From Zoogloea sp041908905 (lineage in GTDB: Bacteria; Pseudomonadota; Gammaproteobacteria; Burkholderiales; Rhodocyclaceae), in NCBI RefSeq assembly GCF_041908905.1, contig NZ_JAYREK010000002.1, positions 1-64,000 of the forward strand: a stretch of 64,000 nt of DNA, written 5' to 3'. Under the pieces are notes generated by a model that was not told the origin of the DNA, searched no databases, and saw only the letters and a program-made list of their open reading frames with translations. How positions within the stretch are numbered: position 1 is the first letter of the stretch; the number at the start of each line of letters is the position of its first letter. The position numbers and the translations under genes were made by a program. Of the stretch, positions 22,309 to 31,833 are shown in pieces.

Positions 22309-23731
22309 GGGTACGCACCGGCACGAAGGTCTGGGTGTCGCCCCGCTGCACCAGCAGGGTCACCGCCTGCCCCGGGTCGAGGGCGGCGACCACGCGGCCG
22401 AACTGCTCGGCCGAGCGCAGGTCGGTGCGCACACCGCGATTGACGATGGCCAGGATCGCGTCGCCGGCCTGGATCTCGGAAGCCCGCGCCGACGGGCTGC
22501 GCAGCGCCTCGACCACCACCCCCCCCGACGCCAGGCGGCTGTCACGCCTCTGCTGGACACTCGGGTCGGCGACCACGATGCCAAGCTTGTTGGGCGACAC
22601 CTCCGGCCGGGCCATGGGCAGCACCGGCTTGCGCGGCTTGTCGTCCGGCAGCTCTGCCACCACCACCTGCATCTCCCGCTGGCTGCCCTTGCGCCACACC
22701 TGCACCGGCACGCGGCTGCCCGGACGGGTGCTGCCGACGAGGCGCGGCAGATCACCCGAAACCCCCACCGGGCGGCCGTCGAAGCGCAGCACGATGTCTC
22801 CCTGCTCGAGGCCGGCCCGGTCGGCCGGGCCGCCCTTCTCGACCGAGCTGACCAGCGCCCCCACCGGCTTGTCGAGCCGGAAGCCGTCGGCCAGCTCGCG
22901 GGACACCTCCTGGATGACCACCCCGATCCGGCCGCGCTGAACCCGGCCATGGGCCTTCAGCTGGCTCTGCACGTCCATCGCCACGTCGATGGGGATCGCG
23001 AACGAGAGGCCCATGAAGCCCCCCGTCTGGCTGTAGATCTGGGAATTGATGCCGATCACCTCGCCCTTCAGGTTGAACAGTGGCCCGCCGGAGTTGCCCG
23101 GATTGATCGCCACATCGGTCTGGATGAAGGGGACGAAGTTTTCCTGGGGCAGCGACCGCCCCTTGGCGCTGACGATGCCGGCGGTGACGGAGTTCTCGAA
23201 ACCGAAGGGCGAACCAATGGCCAGCACCCAGTCCCCCACCCGCAGCTTGCCCGGATCCCCGAGGCTGACCTTGGGCAGGCCGCTGGCCTCGATCTTGAGC
23301 AGCGCCACATCCGAGCGCGGATCGGCCCCCATCAGGCGGGCACGGAACTCGCGCTTGTCGCTCAGCTTGACGATGATCTCGTCGGCGCCCTCCACCACAT
23401 GGGCGTTGGTCAGCACATAACCATCGGACGACACGATGAAACCCGACCCCAGGGAGCGGTTGTCGGGGTCGATCTTCGGGCTGCCGCCCGGCTGACGGGG
23501 CACGAAGCGGCGGAAGAAGTCGAACATCGGGTCGTCTTCGTCGAGCCGCGGCAAGCCCGGCCGCGCCTGACGGAGCGCCTGCGTGGTGCTGATGTTCACC
23601 ACCGCGGCCCCCTGACGGTCGGCGAGTTCGGCAAAATCGGGGAGATCCCGGGTCGGCGCCGCCGCCGCGGGCAGATGGACGGCCGCCGACGCAATCAGCG
23701 CCGCAGCCCAGACACGCAACAGACGACTCAC
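22298..23731 (-). CDS. mucD: Periplasmic serine protease DegP/MucD
   Basis: A 477-residue HtrA protease for misfolded envelope proteins. It has a signal peptide (about 1-24), a trypsin-like domain with the triad His in TNAHVV, Asp in SDVALLKI and Ser in GNSGGPL, and two PDZ domains (about 270-360 and 390-475). GTG at 23731 is chosen because it forms a GTGA overlap with the rseC stop and lies nine bases from GGGGGA; GTG 23740 is the alternative. It is the last effector of the sigma-E operon. Confidence 0.92.
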   Translation of the reverse strand: MSRLLRVWAAALIASAAVHLPAAAAPTRDLPDFAELADRQGAAVVNISTTQALRQARPGLPRLDEDDPMFDFFRRFVPRQPGGSPKIDPDNRSLGSGFIVSSDGYVLTNAHVVEGADEIIVKLSDKREFRARLMGADPRSDVALLKIEASGLPKVSLGDPGKLRVGDWVLAIGSPFGFENSVTAGIVSAKGRSLPQENFVPFIQTDVAINPGNSGGPLFNLKGEVIGINSQIYSQTGGFMGLSFAIPIDVAMDVQSQLKAHGRVQRGRIGVVIQEVSRELADGFRLDKPVGALVSSVEKGGPADRAGLEQGDIVLRFDGRPVGVSGDLPRLVGSTRPGSRVPVQVWRKGSQREMQVVVAELPDDKPRKPVLPMARPEVSPNKLGIVVADPSVQQRRDSRLASGGVVVEALRSPSARASEIQAGDAILAIVNRGVRTDLRSAEQFGRVVAALDPGQAVTLLVQRGDTQTFVPVRTLER

Positions 23732-24183
23732 CCGCGACACTCCCCCGGAGCCGTGCCGCCACCCCGCTCGAGGCGCACCGGCAACTCGGCACCAGCCGGC
23801 ACCGGCTTACCGCGGACCAGCCAGACGGCGACACCGCCCCCGGCCAGCGCGCCGAGCCCGGCGGACAGATCCACCAGCCCCACCGGCGCAAACGAAGTCC
23901 CGAGCGCAGCCCCCGCCAGCACGCCAAGTACCGGCGCCGCATAGGCACGGAGGGCCGCCTTGAGCGGAACCCCGTCATCGATCACCACGCCGACCTGCTC
24001 GCCGGGCTGGGCGCCGGCGTCGTTGCAGACCTTGAGCACCTGCCGGGCGGCACCGAAAGGCTTCGCGATATTGACGCCGCCGCACCCCCCCGGCTCGTGG
24101 CAGCGGCCACAACCCTGGGCAACGGACACGTCCACCCACGCATAGGGCCCATCGACCCGCTGCACCACGCCATTCACCTTCAT
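23728..24183 (-). CDS. rseC: SoxR-reducing/sigma-E regulatory protein RseC
   Basis: A 151-residue membrane protein with an N-terminal cysteine cluster (C-G-R-C-x5-C near 25-35), two membrane helices (about 78-98 and 101-122) and a short tail. RseC modulates sigma-E and, in E. coli, takes part in SoxR reduction. ATG at 24183 shares bases with the rseB stop (TGATG). Confidence 0.88.
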   Translation of the reverse strand: MKVNGVVQRVDGPYAWVDVSVAQGCGRCHEPGGCGGVNIAKPFGAARQVLKVCNDAGAQPGEQVGVVIDDGVPLKAALRAYAAPVLGVLAGAALGTSFAPVGLVDLSAGLGALAGGGVAVWLVRGKPVPAGAELPVRLERGGGTAPGECRG

Positions 24184-25151
24184 CAACGCTTCCGCATCTC
24201 GACACCGTCGGCGATACGCATCAGCGCCTGGGGCGGCACCTCGCCGAGCACGGTGATCAGCTTGTCGCCGATCGTCCGCCGGAAGATGTTGAACGCACCC
24301 GAGGTGCTCATGCCGCTCTGGGTGTTGTTCTTTGCCGCGAGGGGTTCGATGAACACCGAAATCGCCGCCAGGCCATCGGAGAAGACCACATGGTAGGCAT
24401 CCCCGTGGCCATGGCGCGACGGCCGCAACACCGACACCACCTGACGGAAACCCGGAATGGTATGGCGGAAGGCCCAGCCGGTATCCTCCATCCGGACCTC
24501 GTTGCCGCGGGCGTTGACGACCTTCCAGTCGCTGCCGCGGACAAAACGCGGCCGCACCGTCTCCTTGTCGAAGGGCGCGCCGATGGTCACCTCGGTAAAG
24601 GTGAACTGCTCGACCGTCTCGCCCTTCTCGCCGACGATGCGCGCGCGCAGCAGCAGCCCCGACGCGACGTCGGCCCAGAAGTGATGCCCGAAACGCATGT
24701 CGTCCTTGGGCTCGAGGATGATCTGCTGGCTCTCCATGCCGGCGATCCGCACGACCTCACCCTTTCGGATGCGGTAGTGTTCGCCGAGCGCCGCCGGCGA
24801 CTGGGGCAGCCGGGCCGGAAAGCTCCGGCGCGCCGAGGACTGGTCGACGATCAGGAGCTTCTGATCCGGCAGGAAACACTGCACTTCATCCTGGTTGCGG
24901 ACGACCTCCCGCGGGCTCCCGTCGAGGGCTTCGAGGCGCTCGTATTCGGCGCCATTGCCATCCACGAGATGCGCGATGCGCGAGGTCTCTATGCTCTTGC
25001 CGCTCTGGTAGGTGAAGCTTCCGGTGTAATTGAGCTTGTGGGCTGCACTGGAAATCCGCCCGAGCCAGCTGAGGGGGTCCCCCGGCGTCTCGGCTGCAAC
25101 AGCGCTGCCCCAGCACAGGGCGGCAACGAGGATGCTGAAGAGATGCTTCAT
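24183..25151 (-). CDS. rseB: Sigma-E regulatory protein RseB/MucB
   Basis: A 322-residue periplasmic protein that binds the anti-sigma factor RseA and protects it until lipid or LPS signals release it. It has a signal peptide (1-20) and two lobes typical of MucB/RseB (LNYTGSFTYQSG near residue 40; the C-terminal lobe from about 215). ATG at 25151 overlaps the rseA stop (ATGA). Confidence 0.92.
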   Translation of the reverse strand: MKHLFSILVAALCWGSAVAAETPGDPLSWLGRISSAAHKLNYTGSFTYQSGKSIETSRIAHLVDGNGAEYERLEALDGSPREVVRNQDEVQCFLPDQKLLIVDQSSARRSFPARLPQSPAALGEHYRIRKGEVVRIAGMESQQIILEPKDDMRFGHHFWADVASGLLLRARIVGEKGETVEQFTFTEVTIGAPFDKETVRPRFVRGSDWKVVNARGNEVRMEDTGWAFRHTIPGFRQVVSVLRPSRHGHGDAYHVVFSDGLAAISVFIEPLAAKNNTQSGMSTSGAFNIFRRTIGDKLITVLGEVPPQALMRIADGVEMRKR

Positions 25152-25672
25152 CGTTCGCCGGCCACGCGGGTATCCGAGACCGTGCGTACGTAATGCGCCA
25201 CCCCGGGCATGCCGGCGGCCGGCGCCATGGCCTGGTGGGCAAACAGGTATTCCCGCTCCGAAGCCTCGGCCGGCGCCAGCGCCACCCGCTCCACGGGCGC
25301 CGCCGCAACGGCGGCCGGCCTGGCACTGGCGAGGCGCTGCACCTCGGGAGCGGGGCCGTTCAGGGTCAGGGCAACCCAGCCCACAGCCGCAACGCCCATC
25401 ACCGAGGCGGCGATCGGCATCAGCCGGGCAGCCCAGGCGGAGCGCTCCCGCCGGACCGGCGCCAGCACCGTCGGCTCGCCGTCGAGGCTCGCCATCACCT
25501 TGTCGGTAAAACCCGCCGACAGCGAGGACTCGTCGCGGAGGACGTCGCCGATCAGGCAATAGCGCTCCCAATCCTCGCACAAGCCCGCATCCCGCTTGAT
25601 GGACTCGAACACTCGCGCGGAGGCGTCGTCGTCGAGCGCGCCATCCAGCAGGGCAGAGACTCTTTCTTTCAT
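25148..25672 (-). CDS. rseA: Anti-sigma-E factor RseA
   Basis: A 174-residue membrane protein. The N-terminal cytoplasmic domain (MKERVSALLDGALDD...) binds RpoE, one membrane helix lies near 88-107, and the rest is periplasmic and Ala/Val-rich. It starts 4 bases after rpoE. It is expected to be cut by DegS-, RseP- and Clp-type proteases, which are not in this window. Confidence 0.9.
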   Translation of the reverse strand: MKERVSALLDGALDDDASARVFESIKRDAGLCEDWERYCLIGDVLRDESSLSAGFTDKVMASLDGEPTVLAPVRRERSAWAARLMPIAASVMGVAAVGWVALTLNGPAPEVQRLASARPAAVAAAPVERVALAPAEASEREYLFAHQAMAPAAGMPGVAHYVRTVSDTRVAGER

Positions 25673-25676
25673 CGTG

Positions 25677-26276
25677 TTACCACCTCTTGTTCGGAGCCGT
25701 GTCGAGCAACGGCTTGAGCTTCTCGGAAATGGCCTCGCGCGCACGGAAGATCCGCGAACGCACCGTACCTATCGGACAATCCATGATCGTGGCGATCTCG
25801 TCGTAGCTCAAACCTTCTATCTCCCGCAGCACGATCGCAGTCTTCAACTCTTCCGGCAGGGCTTCCATGGCCGAATTCACCGTATCCCCGATCTGCCGCG
25901 TCATCAGCAGCCGCTCGGGCGTATTGATGTCGCGAAGCTGGTCGCCATCCTCGAAGGTTTCAGCCTCCTCGGAATCGAAGTCGGTCGTCGTCGGTGCGCG
26001 CCGCCCCTGGGAAACGAGAAAGTTCTTCGCCGTGTTGATCCCTATCCGGTAAAGCCACGTATAGAAAGCACTATCCCCCCGAAAGGACGGCAAGGCGCGA
26101 TACGCCTTGATGAAGGTCTCCTGAGCGACGTCCTCGACCTCGGCAGGATCCCTGATCAATCTCGACAGCAGGCGACCGAGCTTGCGCTGATACTTGGCAA
26201 CCAACAGGCCAAAGGCCTGCTTGTCGCCGCGCTGGACGCGCTCGACCAACTGCTGGTCAACTTCACGATCACTCAT
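25677..26276 (-). CDS. rpoE: RNA polymerase sigma-E factor
   Basis: A 199-residue ECF sigma factor for envelope stress. Region 2 contains DVAQETFIKAYRALPSF and AFYTWLYRIGINTAKN, and region 4 contains the helix-turn-helix LSYDEIATIMDCPIGTVRSRI. ATG at 26276 fits the family; upstream codons add no conserved residues. A sigma-E-like promoter lies about 90 bases upstream, so it probably controls itself. Confidence 0.95.
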   Translation of the reverse strand: MSDREVDQQLVERVQRGDKQAFGLLVAKYQRKLGRLLSRLIRDPAEVEDVAQETFIKAYRALPSFRGDSAFYTWLYRIGINTAKNFLVSQGRRAPTTTDFDSEEAETFEDGDQLRDINTPERLLMTRQIGDTVNSAMEALPEELKTAIVLREIEGLSYDEIATIMDCPIGTVRSRIFRAREAISEKLKPLLDTAPNKRW

Positions 26277-26368
26277 GGTCGGGGCATCCACCTCCGTTAT
26301 CGTGACCAGACTGGTCACCGACCGCGCAGTATACCCGAGAGACCACCAATGGCCGTCGAAGCACTCTT

Positions 26369-26396
26369 ATTGACCAATGCACTTGCGCATAGTTCA
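26369..26396 (-). promoter_or_regulatory. Possible sigma-E-dependent promoter of rpoE
   Basis: Leftward strand: TGAACTA, 16-base spacer, TCAAT. This resembles GGAACTT-N16-TCTGA used by RpoE-type sigmas. The first G is replaced. Confidence 0.45.
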
Positions 26397-26420
26397 GTCA
26401 GCAGAAGGGTTTTGCGAAAT

Positions 26421-26449
26421 TCGGCACGCTCCGGTGCGCGTGCTATAGT
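26421..26449 (+). promoter_or_regulatory. Probable nadB promoter, TCGGCA-N17-TATAGT
   Basis: -35 TCGGCA (4 of 6), 17-base spacer, -10 TATAGT (5 of 6), 39 bases before the nadB start. Confidence 0.5.
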
Positions 26450-26488
26450 CGCCGCTCACAATATCGCTCCCCGCGCGGAATTCCCGAA

Positions 26489-28066
26489 GTGACCGCTTTC
26501 GATGTACTGATCCTGGGCAGTGGTCTTGCTGGCCAATCGCTCGCCCTGCGCCTCGCTGACAAACTCAAGGTCGCCCTCGTCACCAAACGCAGCCTGGAGG
26601 ACAGCGCCAGCGCCTGGGCCCAGGGCGGTATCGCCTCCGTACTCGACCCCAGCGACACGACCGAAGCCCACATCGCCGACACGCACACGGCCGGCGCCGG
26701 CCTGTGCGCAGAAAAGGCCACCCGCTTCGTCGTCGAAAACGGCCCCCGCGCCATCCGCTGGCTGATCGATCACGGCGTCCCGTTCACGCCGGACGCCAAC
26801 TCGCCCATCGGCTACCACCTCACCCGCGAGGGCGGGCATAGCGCGCGACGCATCATCCACGCCGCCGACGCCACCGGCGCCGCCGTCCAGGCGACCCTCA
26901 CCGAGCAGGTCCGGACCCACCCCAACATCGCGATCTTCGAGCAGCACATCGCCGTAGACCTCATCATCGGCCGCAAGATCGGCCGCCCCGATGAAGGCTG
27001 CCTCGGCGCCTACGTCCTCGACATCGCCAACGACGAAGTCCGCACCTTCACCGCACGCCACACGGTGCTGGCGACCGGCGGCGCGGGCAAGGTCTACCTG
27101 TACACCACCAACCCCGACACCGCCACCGGCGACGGGGTTGCGATGGCCTGGCGTGCCGGCTGCCGGGTGGCCAACATGGAGTTCATCCAGTTCCACCCCA
27201 CCTGCCTGTACCACCCCCAGGCCAAGTCGTTCCTGATTTCCGAAGCCGTCCGCGGCGAAGGCGGCCTGCTGCGACGCCCCGACGGCAGCCGCTTCATGCC
27301 CGAGCACGACGCCCGCGCCGAACTCGCACCCCGCGACATCGTGGCCCGCGCCATCGACTTCGAGATGAAGAAGCACGGCCTCGACTGCGTCTTCCTCGAC
27401 ATCAGCCACAAGCCGGCCGACGAGCTCAAGGACCACTTCCCCAACATTCTGGCCCGCTGCCTCGAGCTGGGCATCGACATCACGCGCCAGCCGATTCCTG
27501 TCGTCCCGGCGGTGCACTTCTCGTGTGGCGGCGTCGTCACCGACCTGCGCGCACGGACCGACGTGGCCGGCCTGTATGCCATCGGTGAAACCGCCTGCAC
27601 CGGCCTCCACGGCGCCAACCGCCTGGCCAGCAATTCGTTGCTGGAATGCCTGGTGTTCGGCGAAGCCGCCGCGGCCGACATCCTGGCCAATCCGCGCGCC
27701 CTCGCCACCGAGTTGCCGCAATGGGACGAAAGCCGGGTAACCGATGCCGACGAAGCCATCGTGATCTCCCACAACTGGGAGGAACTGCGACGCTTCATGT
27801 GGGATTACGTCGGGATCGTCCGCACCAACAAGCGCCTGCAGCGGGCCCAGCACCGGATTCGCCTGCTGGCCCGGGAGATCGACGAGTTCTACAGCCACTT
27901 CCGCGTCAGCAACGACCTGATCGAGCTGCGCAACCTCGTCGTGACGGCCGACCTCATCGTGCGCAGCGCACTCCAGCGCAAGGAGAGCCGCGGCCTGCAC
28001 TTCAGCCGGGATTACCCGGAAACCCTGCCCAAGGCCCGCGACACCGTCCTGCGGCCGCGCCGCTGA
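26489..28066 (+). CDS. nadB: L-aspartate oxidase
   Basis: A 525-residue FAD enzyme that oxidises L-aspartate to iminoaspartate, the first step of NAD synthesis. It has the FAD-binding motif LILGSGLAGQSLAL at 7-20, SASAWAQGGIA, the catalytic region EGGHSARRIIHAADATG, and a succinate-dehydrogenase-like C-terminal helical domain. It starts with GTG at 26489. It is convergent with the YgfX-like gene, with only 10 bases between the stops. nadA and nadC are not in the window. Confidence 0.95.
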   Translation: MTAFDVLILGSGLAGQSLALRLADKLKVALVTKRSLEDSASAWAQGGIASVLDPSDTTEAHIADTHTAGAGLCAEKATRFVVENGPRAIRWLIDHGVPFTPDANSPIGYHLTREGGHSARRIIHAADATGAAVQATLTEQVRTHPNIAIFEQHIAVDLIIGRKIGRPDEGCLGAYVLDIANDEVRTFTARHTVLATGGAGKVYLYTTNPDTATGDGVAMAWRAGCRVANMEFIQFHPTCLYHPQAKSFLISEAVRGEGGLLRRPDGSRFMPEHDARAELAPRDIVARAIDFEMKKHGLDCVFLDISHKPADELKDHFPNILARCLELGIDITRQPIPVVPAVHFSCGGVVTDLRARTDVAGLYAIGETACTGLHGANRLASNSLLECLVFGEAAAADILANPRALATELPQWDESRVTDADEAIVISHNWEELRRFMWDYVGIVRTNKRLQRAQHRIRLLAREIDEFYSHFRVSNDLIELRNLVVTADLIVRSALQRKESRGLHFSRDYPETLPKARDTVLRPRR

Positions 28067-28076
28067 AGCCGCGCCC

Positions 28077-28508
28077 CTAAGAGCGCGCCACCCCGGCCTC
28101 CGGCCGGGCCCGCAGGCGGGCCCACACCTGCAGATGCCGCCAGTCTGCGGGCGCCAGTTGGTCCTCCAGCAGCACCAGAACGCCTCGCCGCCTGCCTTGC
28201 CGCTCCCGCCAGGTCAGCCACAGCGCCTGACGCAGCACGACAGACGCTCCGTCCGCCAAAGCCTGGAGTTCGTCCTCACCGCCCGCCCGCAACACCAGGC
28301 CGCCATCGTCCCCGAGCCCCAGCATCATCGGCAAGCCGCGCCGCGCCCGCGCGATGCTGCGGAACAAGGACACGGCCACCAGCATCGCGGCCAGCTCCCC
28401 CAAAAGGCCGTCATCCAGACCGAGCAGAAACGAAAAGGCCGCCGCTAGATGCAGGGCCACCAGAAAGATGACCTGCAGCCGCGACGGCCTGACTTCAACG
28501 ACGATCAT
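28077..28508 (-). CDS. YgfX-like membrane protein
   Basis: A 143-residue protein with two adjacent N-terminal membrane helices (about 11-32 and 35-52) and a cytoplasmic remainder ending VLLEDQLAPADWRHLQVWARLR, the tail typical of YgfX/CptA-type proteins. In E. coli YgfX is reported as an inhibitor of cell division that acts on MreB and FtsZ, paired with SdhE; no sdhE gene is next to it here. It follows fabF by 27 bases and is probably cotranscribed with the fatty-acid genes. The function here is uncertain. Confidence 0.65.
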   Translation of the reverse strand: MIVVEVRPSRLQVIFLVALHLAAAFSFLLGLDDGLLGELAAMLVAVSLFRSIARARRGLPMMLGLGDDGGLVLRAGGEDELQALADGASVVLRQALWLTWRERQGRRRGVLVLLEDQLAPADWRHLQVWARLRARPEAGVARS

Positions 28509-28535
28509 CGCACGGCTTCCCGCGCCACGATAGCG

Positions 28536-29771
28536 TCAGAATTTCTTGAACACGAGCGTACCGTTGGTACCGCCAAAACCGAAGTTGTTCTTCAGCGCAA
28601 AATCGATCTTCATCGGGCGGGCGACGTTCGCACAGTAATCCAGATCACACTCCGGATCCTGCTCGAAGATGTTGATCGTCGGCGGCGACACCTGATGATG
28701 GACCGCCAGCACCGTAAATACCGACTCCAGACCGCCGGCGCCACCCAGCAGATGACCCGTCATCGACTTGGTGGAGTTGACCACCAGCGACTTCGCGACA
28801 TCCGCACCAAAAGCGAGCTTGATCGCTTCGGTTTCGTTCTTGTCGCCGAGGGGGGTCGAGGTGCCGTGGGCGTTGAGGTAATGCACCTGATCCGGATTGA
28901 TGCCCGCGTTCCGCATCGCCGAGACCATGCTGCGACGGGGTCCGTCGGTATCGGGGGCCGTCATGTGGTAAGCGTCGCCGCTCATGCCGAAGCCGGAGAG
29001 CTCGGCGTAGATGCGCGCACCGCGCTTGACCGCATGCTCGTACTCCTCGAGCACCAGCACGCCGGCACCTTCACCGAGCACAAAGCCGTCGCGATCCTTG
29101 TCCCATGGCCGACTGGCAGTGGCCGGGTCGTCATTGCGGGTGGACAGCGCCTTCGCCGAAGCAAAGCCGCCCACCGCCAACGGCGTGACCGAAGATTCAC
29201 TCCCGCCGCAAACCATCACGTCCGCATCGCCGTATTCGATCATGCGGGCGCTCATGCCGATCGCGTGCAGGCCCGTTGTACAGGCCGTCACCACCGCGAT
29301 GTTCGGCCCCTTCAGGCCAAGCATGATCGACAGGTTGCCGGAGATCATGTTGATGATCGTGCCGGGAATGAAGAAGGGAGAGATCTTGCGAGCCCCACCG
29401 GCGAGGAAATCGTCGTGGGTATCCTCGATCATCGGCAGGCCACCGATGCCCGAACCGATATTGACACCGATCCGGTCGGCATTGGCCTCGGTCACTTCGA
29501 GGCCGGAATCACGGAACGCCTGGATGCCCGCAGCGAGGCCGTAATGGATGAACTTATCCATGCGGCGCGCTTCTTTCGGGGAAAGATAGGCCCCAACGTC
29601 GAAGTTCCTCACCTCGCCGGCGATCTTCACCGGAAAGGCAGTGGTATCGAAGCGGGTTATCTCGCCGATGCCGGAACGGCCATTGGTAATGGCGTCCCAG
29701 GCCTCAGCCACGGTATTGCCGACCGGCGAAATTGCGCCTAGGCCGGTTACGACGACTCTGCGACGGGTCAA
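28536..29771 (-). CDS. fabF: 3-oxoacyl-[ACP] synthase II
   Basis: A 411-residue elongating condensing enzyme of fatty-acid synthesis. The Cys-His-His triad is visible: Cys in VTACTTGLHAIG (about residue 163), His in NAHGTSTPLGD (about 303) and His in MTGHLLGGAGG (about 340). It follows acpP by 18 bases. Confidence 0.96.
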   Translation of the reverse strand: MTRRRVVVTGLGAISPVGNTVAEAWDAITNGRSGIGEITRFDTTAFPVKIAGEVRNFDVGAYLSPKEARRMDKFIHYGLAAGIQAFRDSGLEVTEANADRIGVNIGSGIGGLPMIEDTHDDFLAGGARKISPFFIPGTIINMISGNLSIMLGLKGPNIAVVTACTTGLHAIGMSARMIEYGDADVMVCGGSESSVTPLAVGGFASAKALSTRNDDPATASRPWDKDRDGFVLGEGAGVLVLEEYEHAVKRGARIYAELSGFGMSGDAYHMTAPDTDGPRRSMVSAMRNAGINPDQVHYLNAHGTSTPLGDKNETEAIKLAFGADVAKSLVVNSTKSMTGHLLGGAGGLESVFTVLAVHHQVSPPTINIFEQDPECDLDYCANVARPMKIDFALKNNFGFGGTNGTLVFKKF

Positions 29772-29789
29772 GGCAGGGCTCCGGGAGTC

Positions 29790-30029
29790 TTACTTCTTGA
29801 GGTGAGCGGTGACGTAGTCGATCGCTTGCTGCACGCTGGTGATCTTCTCGGCCTCTTCGTCGGGGATCTCGCACTCGAATTCTTCTTCGAGGGCCATCAC
29901 CAGCTCGACGGTGTCGAGGGAGTCGGCGCCGAGGTCGTCCACGAAGGAGGACTCGTTCTTGATTTCGGATTCGTTGACACCGAGTTGTTCGGCAACGATT
30001 TTCTTGACGCGCTGTTCGATATTTTCCAT
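29790..30029 (-). CDS. acpP: Acyl carrier protein
   Basis: A 79-residue acidic carrier. The phosphopantetheine serine is in GADSLDTVELVMALEEEF (S37). ATG at 30029 follows AAGGAG. It is the substrate of AcpS encoded at 15525-15902. The 87-base gap after fabG may hold its own promoter, since ACP is needed in great excess. Confidence 0.97.
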   Translation of the reverse strand: MENIEQRVKKIVAEQLGVNESEIKNESSFVDDLGADSLDTVELVMALEEEFECEIPDEEAEKITSVQQAIDYVTAHLKK

Positions 30030-30116
30030 GTAAATACTCCTTCGCTGATTGAGCGGGGTGAATTCAAAACCCCTGCATTCTACCAAAAACGCGCACCCTC
30101 GCCAGTGGGACGAGAT

Positions 30117-30866
30117 TTACGCCATGTACATGCCGCCGTTGACGTGCAGGGTGGCGCCCGTCACGTAGGCCGCTGCCGGAGTGGCGAGGAAACCCACCAC
30201 GGCCGCGATTTCTTCGGGCTTGCCGAGACGACCCAGCGCGATCTTGCCCTGCAGGGCCTCGCGCTGCGCGTCGGGCAATTCCTTGGTCATGTCCGTGTCG
30301 ATGAAGCCCGGCGCGACGCAATTGACCGTGATGTTGCGGCTGCCGAGCTCCTGGGCCAGCGCACGGCTCATGCCCGCCACGCCGGCCTTGGCCGCTGCGT
30401 AGTTGGCCTGGCCCGGGTTGCCGGAGCTTCCCACCACCGACGTGATGTTGATGATGCGGCCGGTACGCGCCTTCATCATGCCGCGCATGACCAGCTTGGA
30501 CATCCGGAACACCGACTTGAGGTTGGTGTCGAGCACGTCGTCCCACTCGGCATCCTTCATCCGCATAGCGAGGTTATCCCGGGTGATCCCGGCATTATTG
30601 ACGAGGATCGTTACAGCACCGAGACTTTTTTCGATATCGCCGAGGGCCGCCTCGCAAGCCGCCGCGTCGGTCACGTCGAGAGCCAGGCCACGCCCGGCGA
30701 TCCCGGCGGCGTCGAGGCCGGCCTGGATGTCGGCTGCGCCCTTGTCGGACGTTGCGGTGCCCACGACAGTCGCCCCCAGCCGCCCCAGCTCGAGGGCGAT
30801 GGCGCGACCGATGCCACGGGAAGCGCCGGTGACCAGCGCCACCTGACCTTGCAGAACCTGGCTCAT
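30117..30866 (-). CDS. fabG: 3-oxoacyl-[ACP] reductase
   Basis: A 249-residue short-chain dehydrogenase that reduces 3-oxoacyl-ACP with NADPH. It has the TGASRGIG cofactor motif near 14-21, NNAG, and the catalytic S...Y-x3-K (YAAAK). It starts at 30866 overlapping the fabD stop (ATGA). Confidence 0.96.
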   Translation of the reverse strand: MSQVLQGQVALVTGASRGIGRAIALELGRLGATVVGTATSDKGAADIQAGLDAAGIAGRGLALDVTDAAACEAALGDIEKSLGAVTILVNNAGITRDNLAMRMKDAEWDDVLDTNLKSVFRMSKLVMRGMMKARTGRIINITSVVGSSGNPGQANYAAAKAGVAGMSRALAQELGSRNITVNCVAPGFIDTDMTKELPDAQREALQGKIALGRLGKPEEIAAVVGFLATPAAAYVTGATLHVNGGMYMA

Positions 30867-31798
30867 GCGGCCTCCGTCGTCTTGAGGATTTCTTCGAGGC
30901 TGGCCGCATCGGCGATCGCGGCGCCCTGCAGGCTGCCTTCGATGCGCTTGGTCATGCCGGCCAGCACCTTGCCCGGGCCGCACTCGAACACATGGGTGGC
31001 ACCACGGCGGGCGATCTCCTGGACCGTCTCGATCCAGCGGACCGGCGAATAGGCCTGCCGCACCAGGGCGTCCTTGATGCGCGCCGGATCGGTCTCGACC
31101 GCCACGTCCACGTTGTTGAGGACGGGAATTGCCGGCACGCGCACCTCGATTTCGGCCAGACGCTGCTGCAGCCGCTCGGCGGCCGGCTTCATCAGGGCAC
31201 AGTGGAAGGGCGCGCTCACCGGCAGCAGCACCGCGCGCTTGGCACCACGGGCCTTGGCCGCAACCATCGCCCGCTCGACCGCCGCCCGGGCGCCGGCGAT
31301 GACGATCTGACCCGGGGAGTTCAGGTTGGCGGCCGAGACGACCTCACCCTGGGCCGCTTCGGCACAGGCTTCGACCGTGGCGGCCTCGTCGAGGCCGAGC
31401 AGCGCCGCCATGGCACCCTCGCCCTGGGGCACGGCTTCCTGCATGGCCTGGGCGCGCAGACGCACCAGCTTGACGGCTTCCTGGAAGTCCAGGGCGCCGG
31501 CAACCACCAGCGCGGAATATTCACCGAGGCTGTGGCCGGCCACCAGGGACGGCTGGACGCCGCCCCGGGCGATCCATTCGCGGTACACGGCGACGCCGGC
31601 AGTCAGCATCAGCGGCTGGGTATTGACCGTCTGGGCCAGCACTTCGGCGGGGCCGTCGGCCACCATCTGCCAGAGGTCCTCGCCCAGCGCCTCGGAGGCC
31701 TCGGCGAAGGCCTGGCGGATCACCGCCGACTCACCGTAAGCGGCCATCATGCCGACGGACTGGGAACCCTGCCCCGGAAACACAAACGCGAAATTCAT
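30863..31798 (-). CDS. fabD: Malonyl-CoA:ACP transacylase
   Basis: A 311-residue acyltransferase. N-terminal FVFPGQGSQ, active serine in GHSLGEYSAL (about residue 92), and conserved His in SAPFHCALMKP. It lies 35 bases after fabH. Confidence 0.96.
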   Translation of the reverse strand: MNFAFVFPGQGSQSVGMMAAYGESAVIRQAFAEASEALGEDLWQMVADGPAEVLAQTVNTQPLMLTAGVAVYREWIARGGVQPSLVAGHSLGEYSALVVAGALDFQEAVKLVRLRAQAMQEAVPQGEGAMAALLGLDEAATVEACAEAAQGEVVSAANLNSPGQIVIAGARAAVERAMVAAKARGAKRAVLLPVSAPFHCALMKPAAERLQQRLAEIEVRVPAIPVLNNVDVAVETDPARIKDALVRQAYSPVRWIETVQEIARRGATHVFECGPGKVLAGMTKRIEGSLQGAAIADAASLEEILKTTEAA

Positions 31799-31833
31799 CG
31801 TCGCCTACCCTTCAATGGCTGTGACTGGATTGA

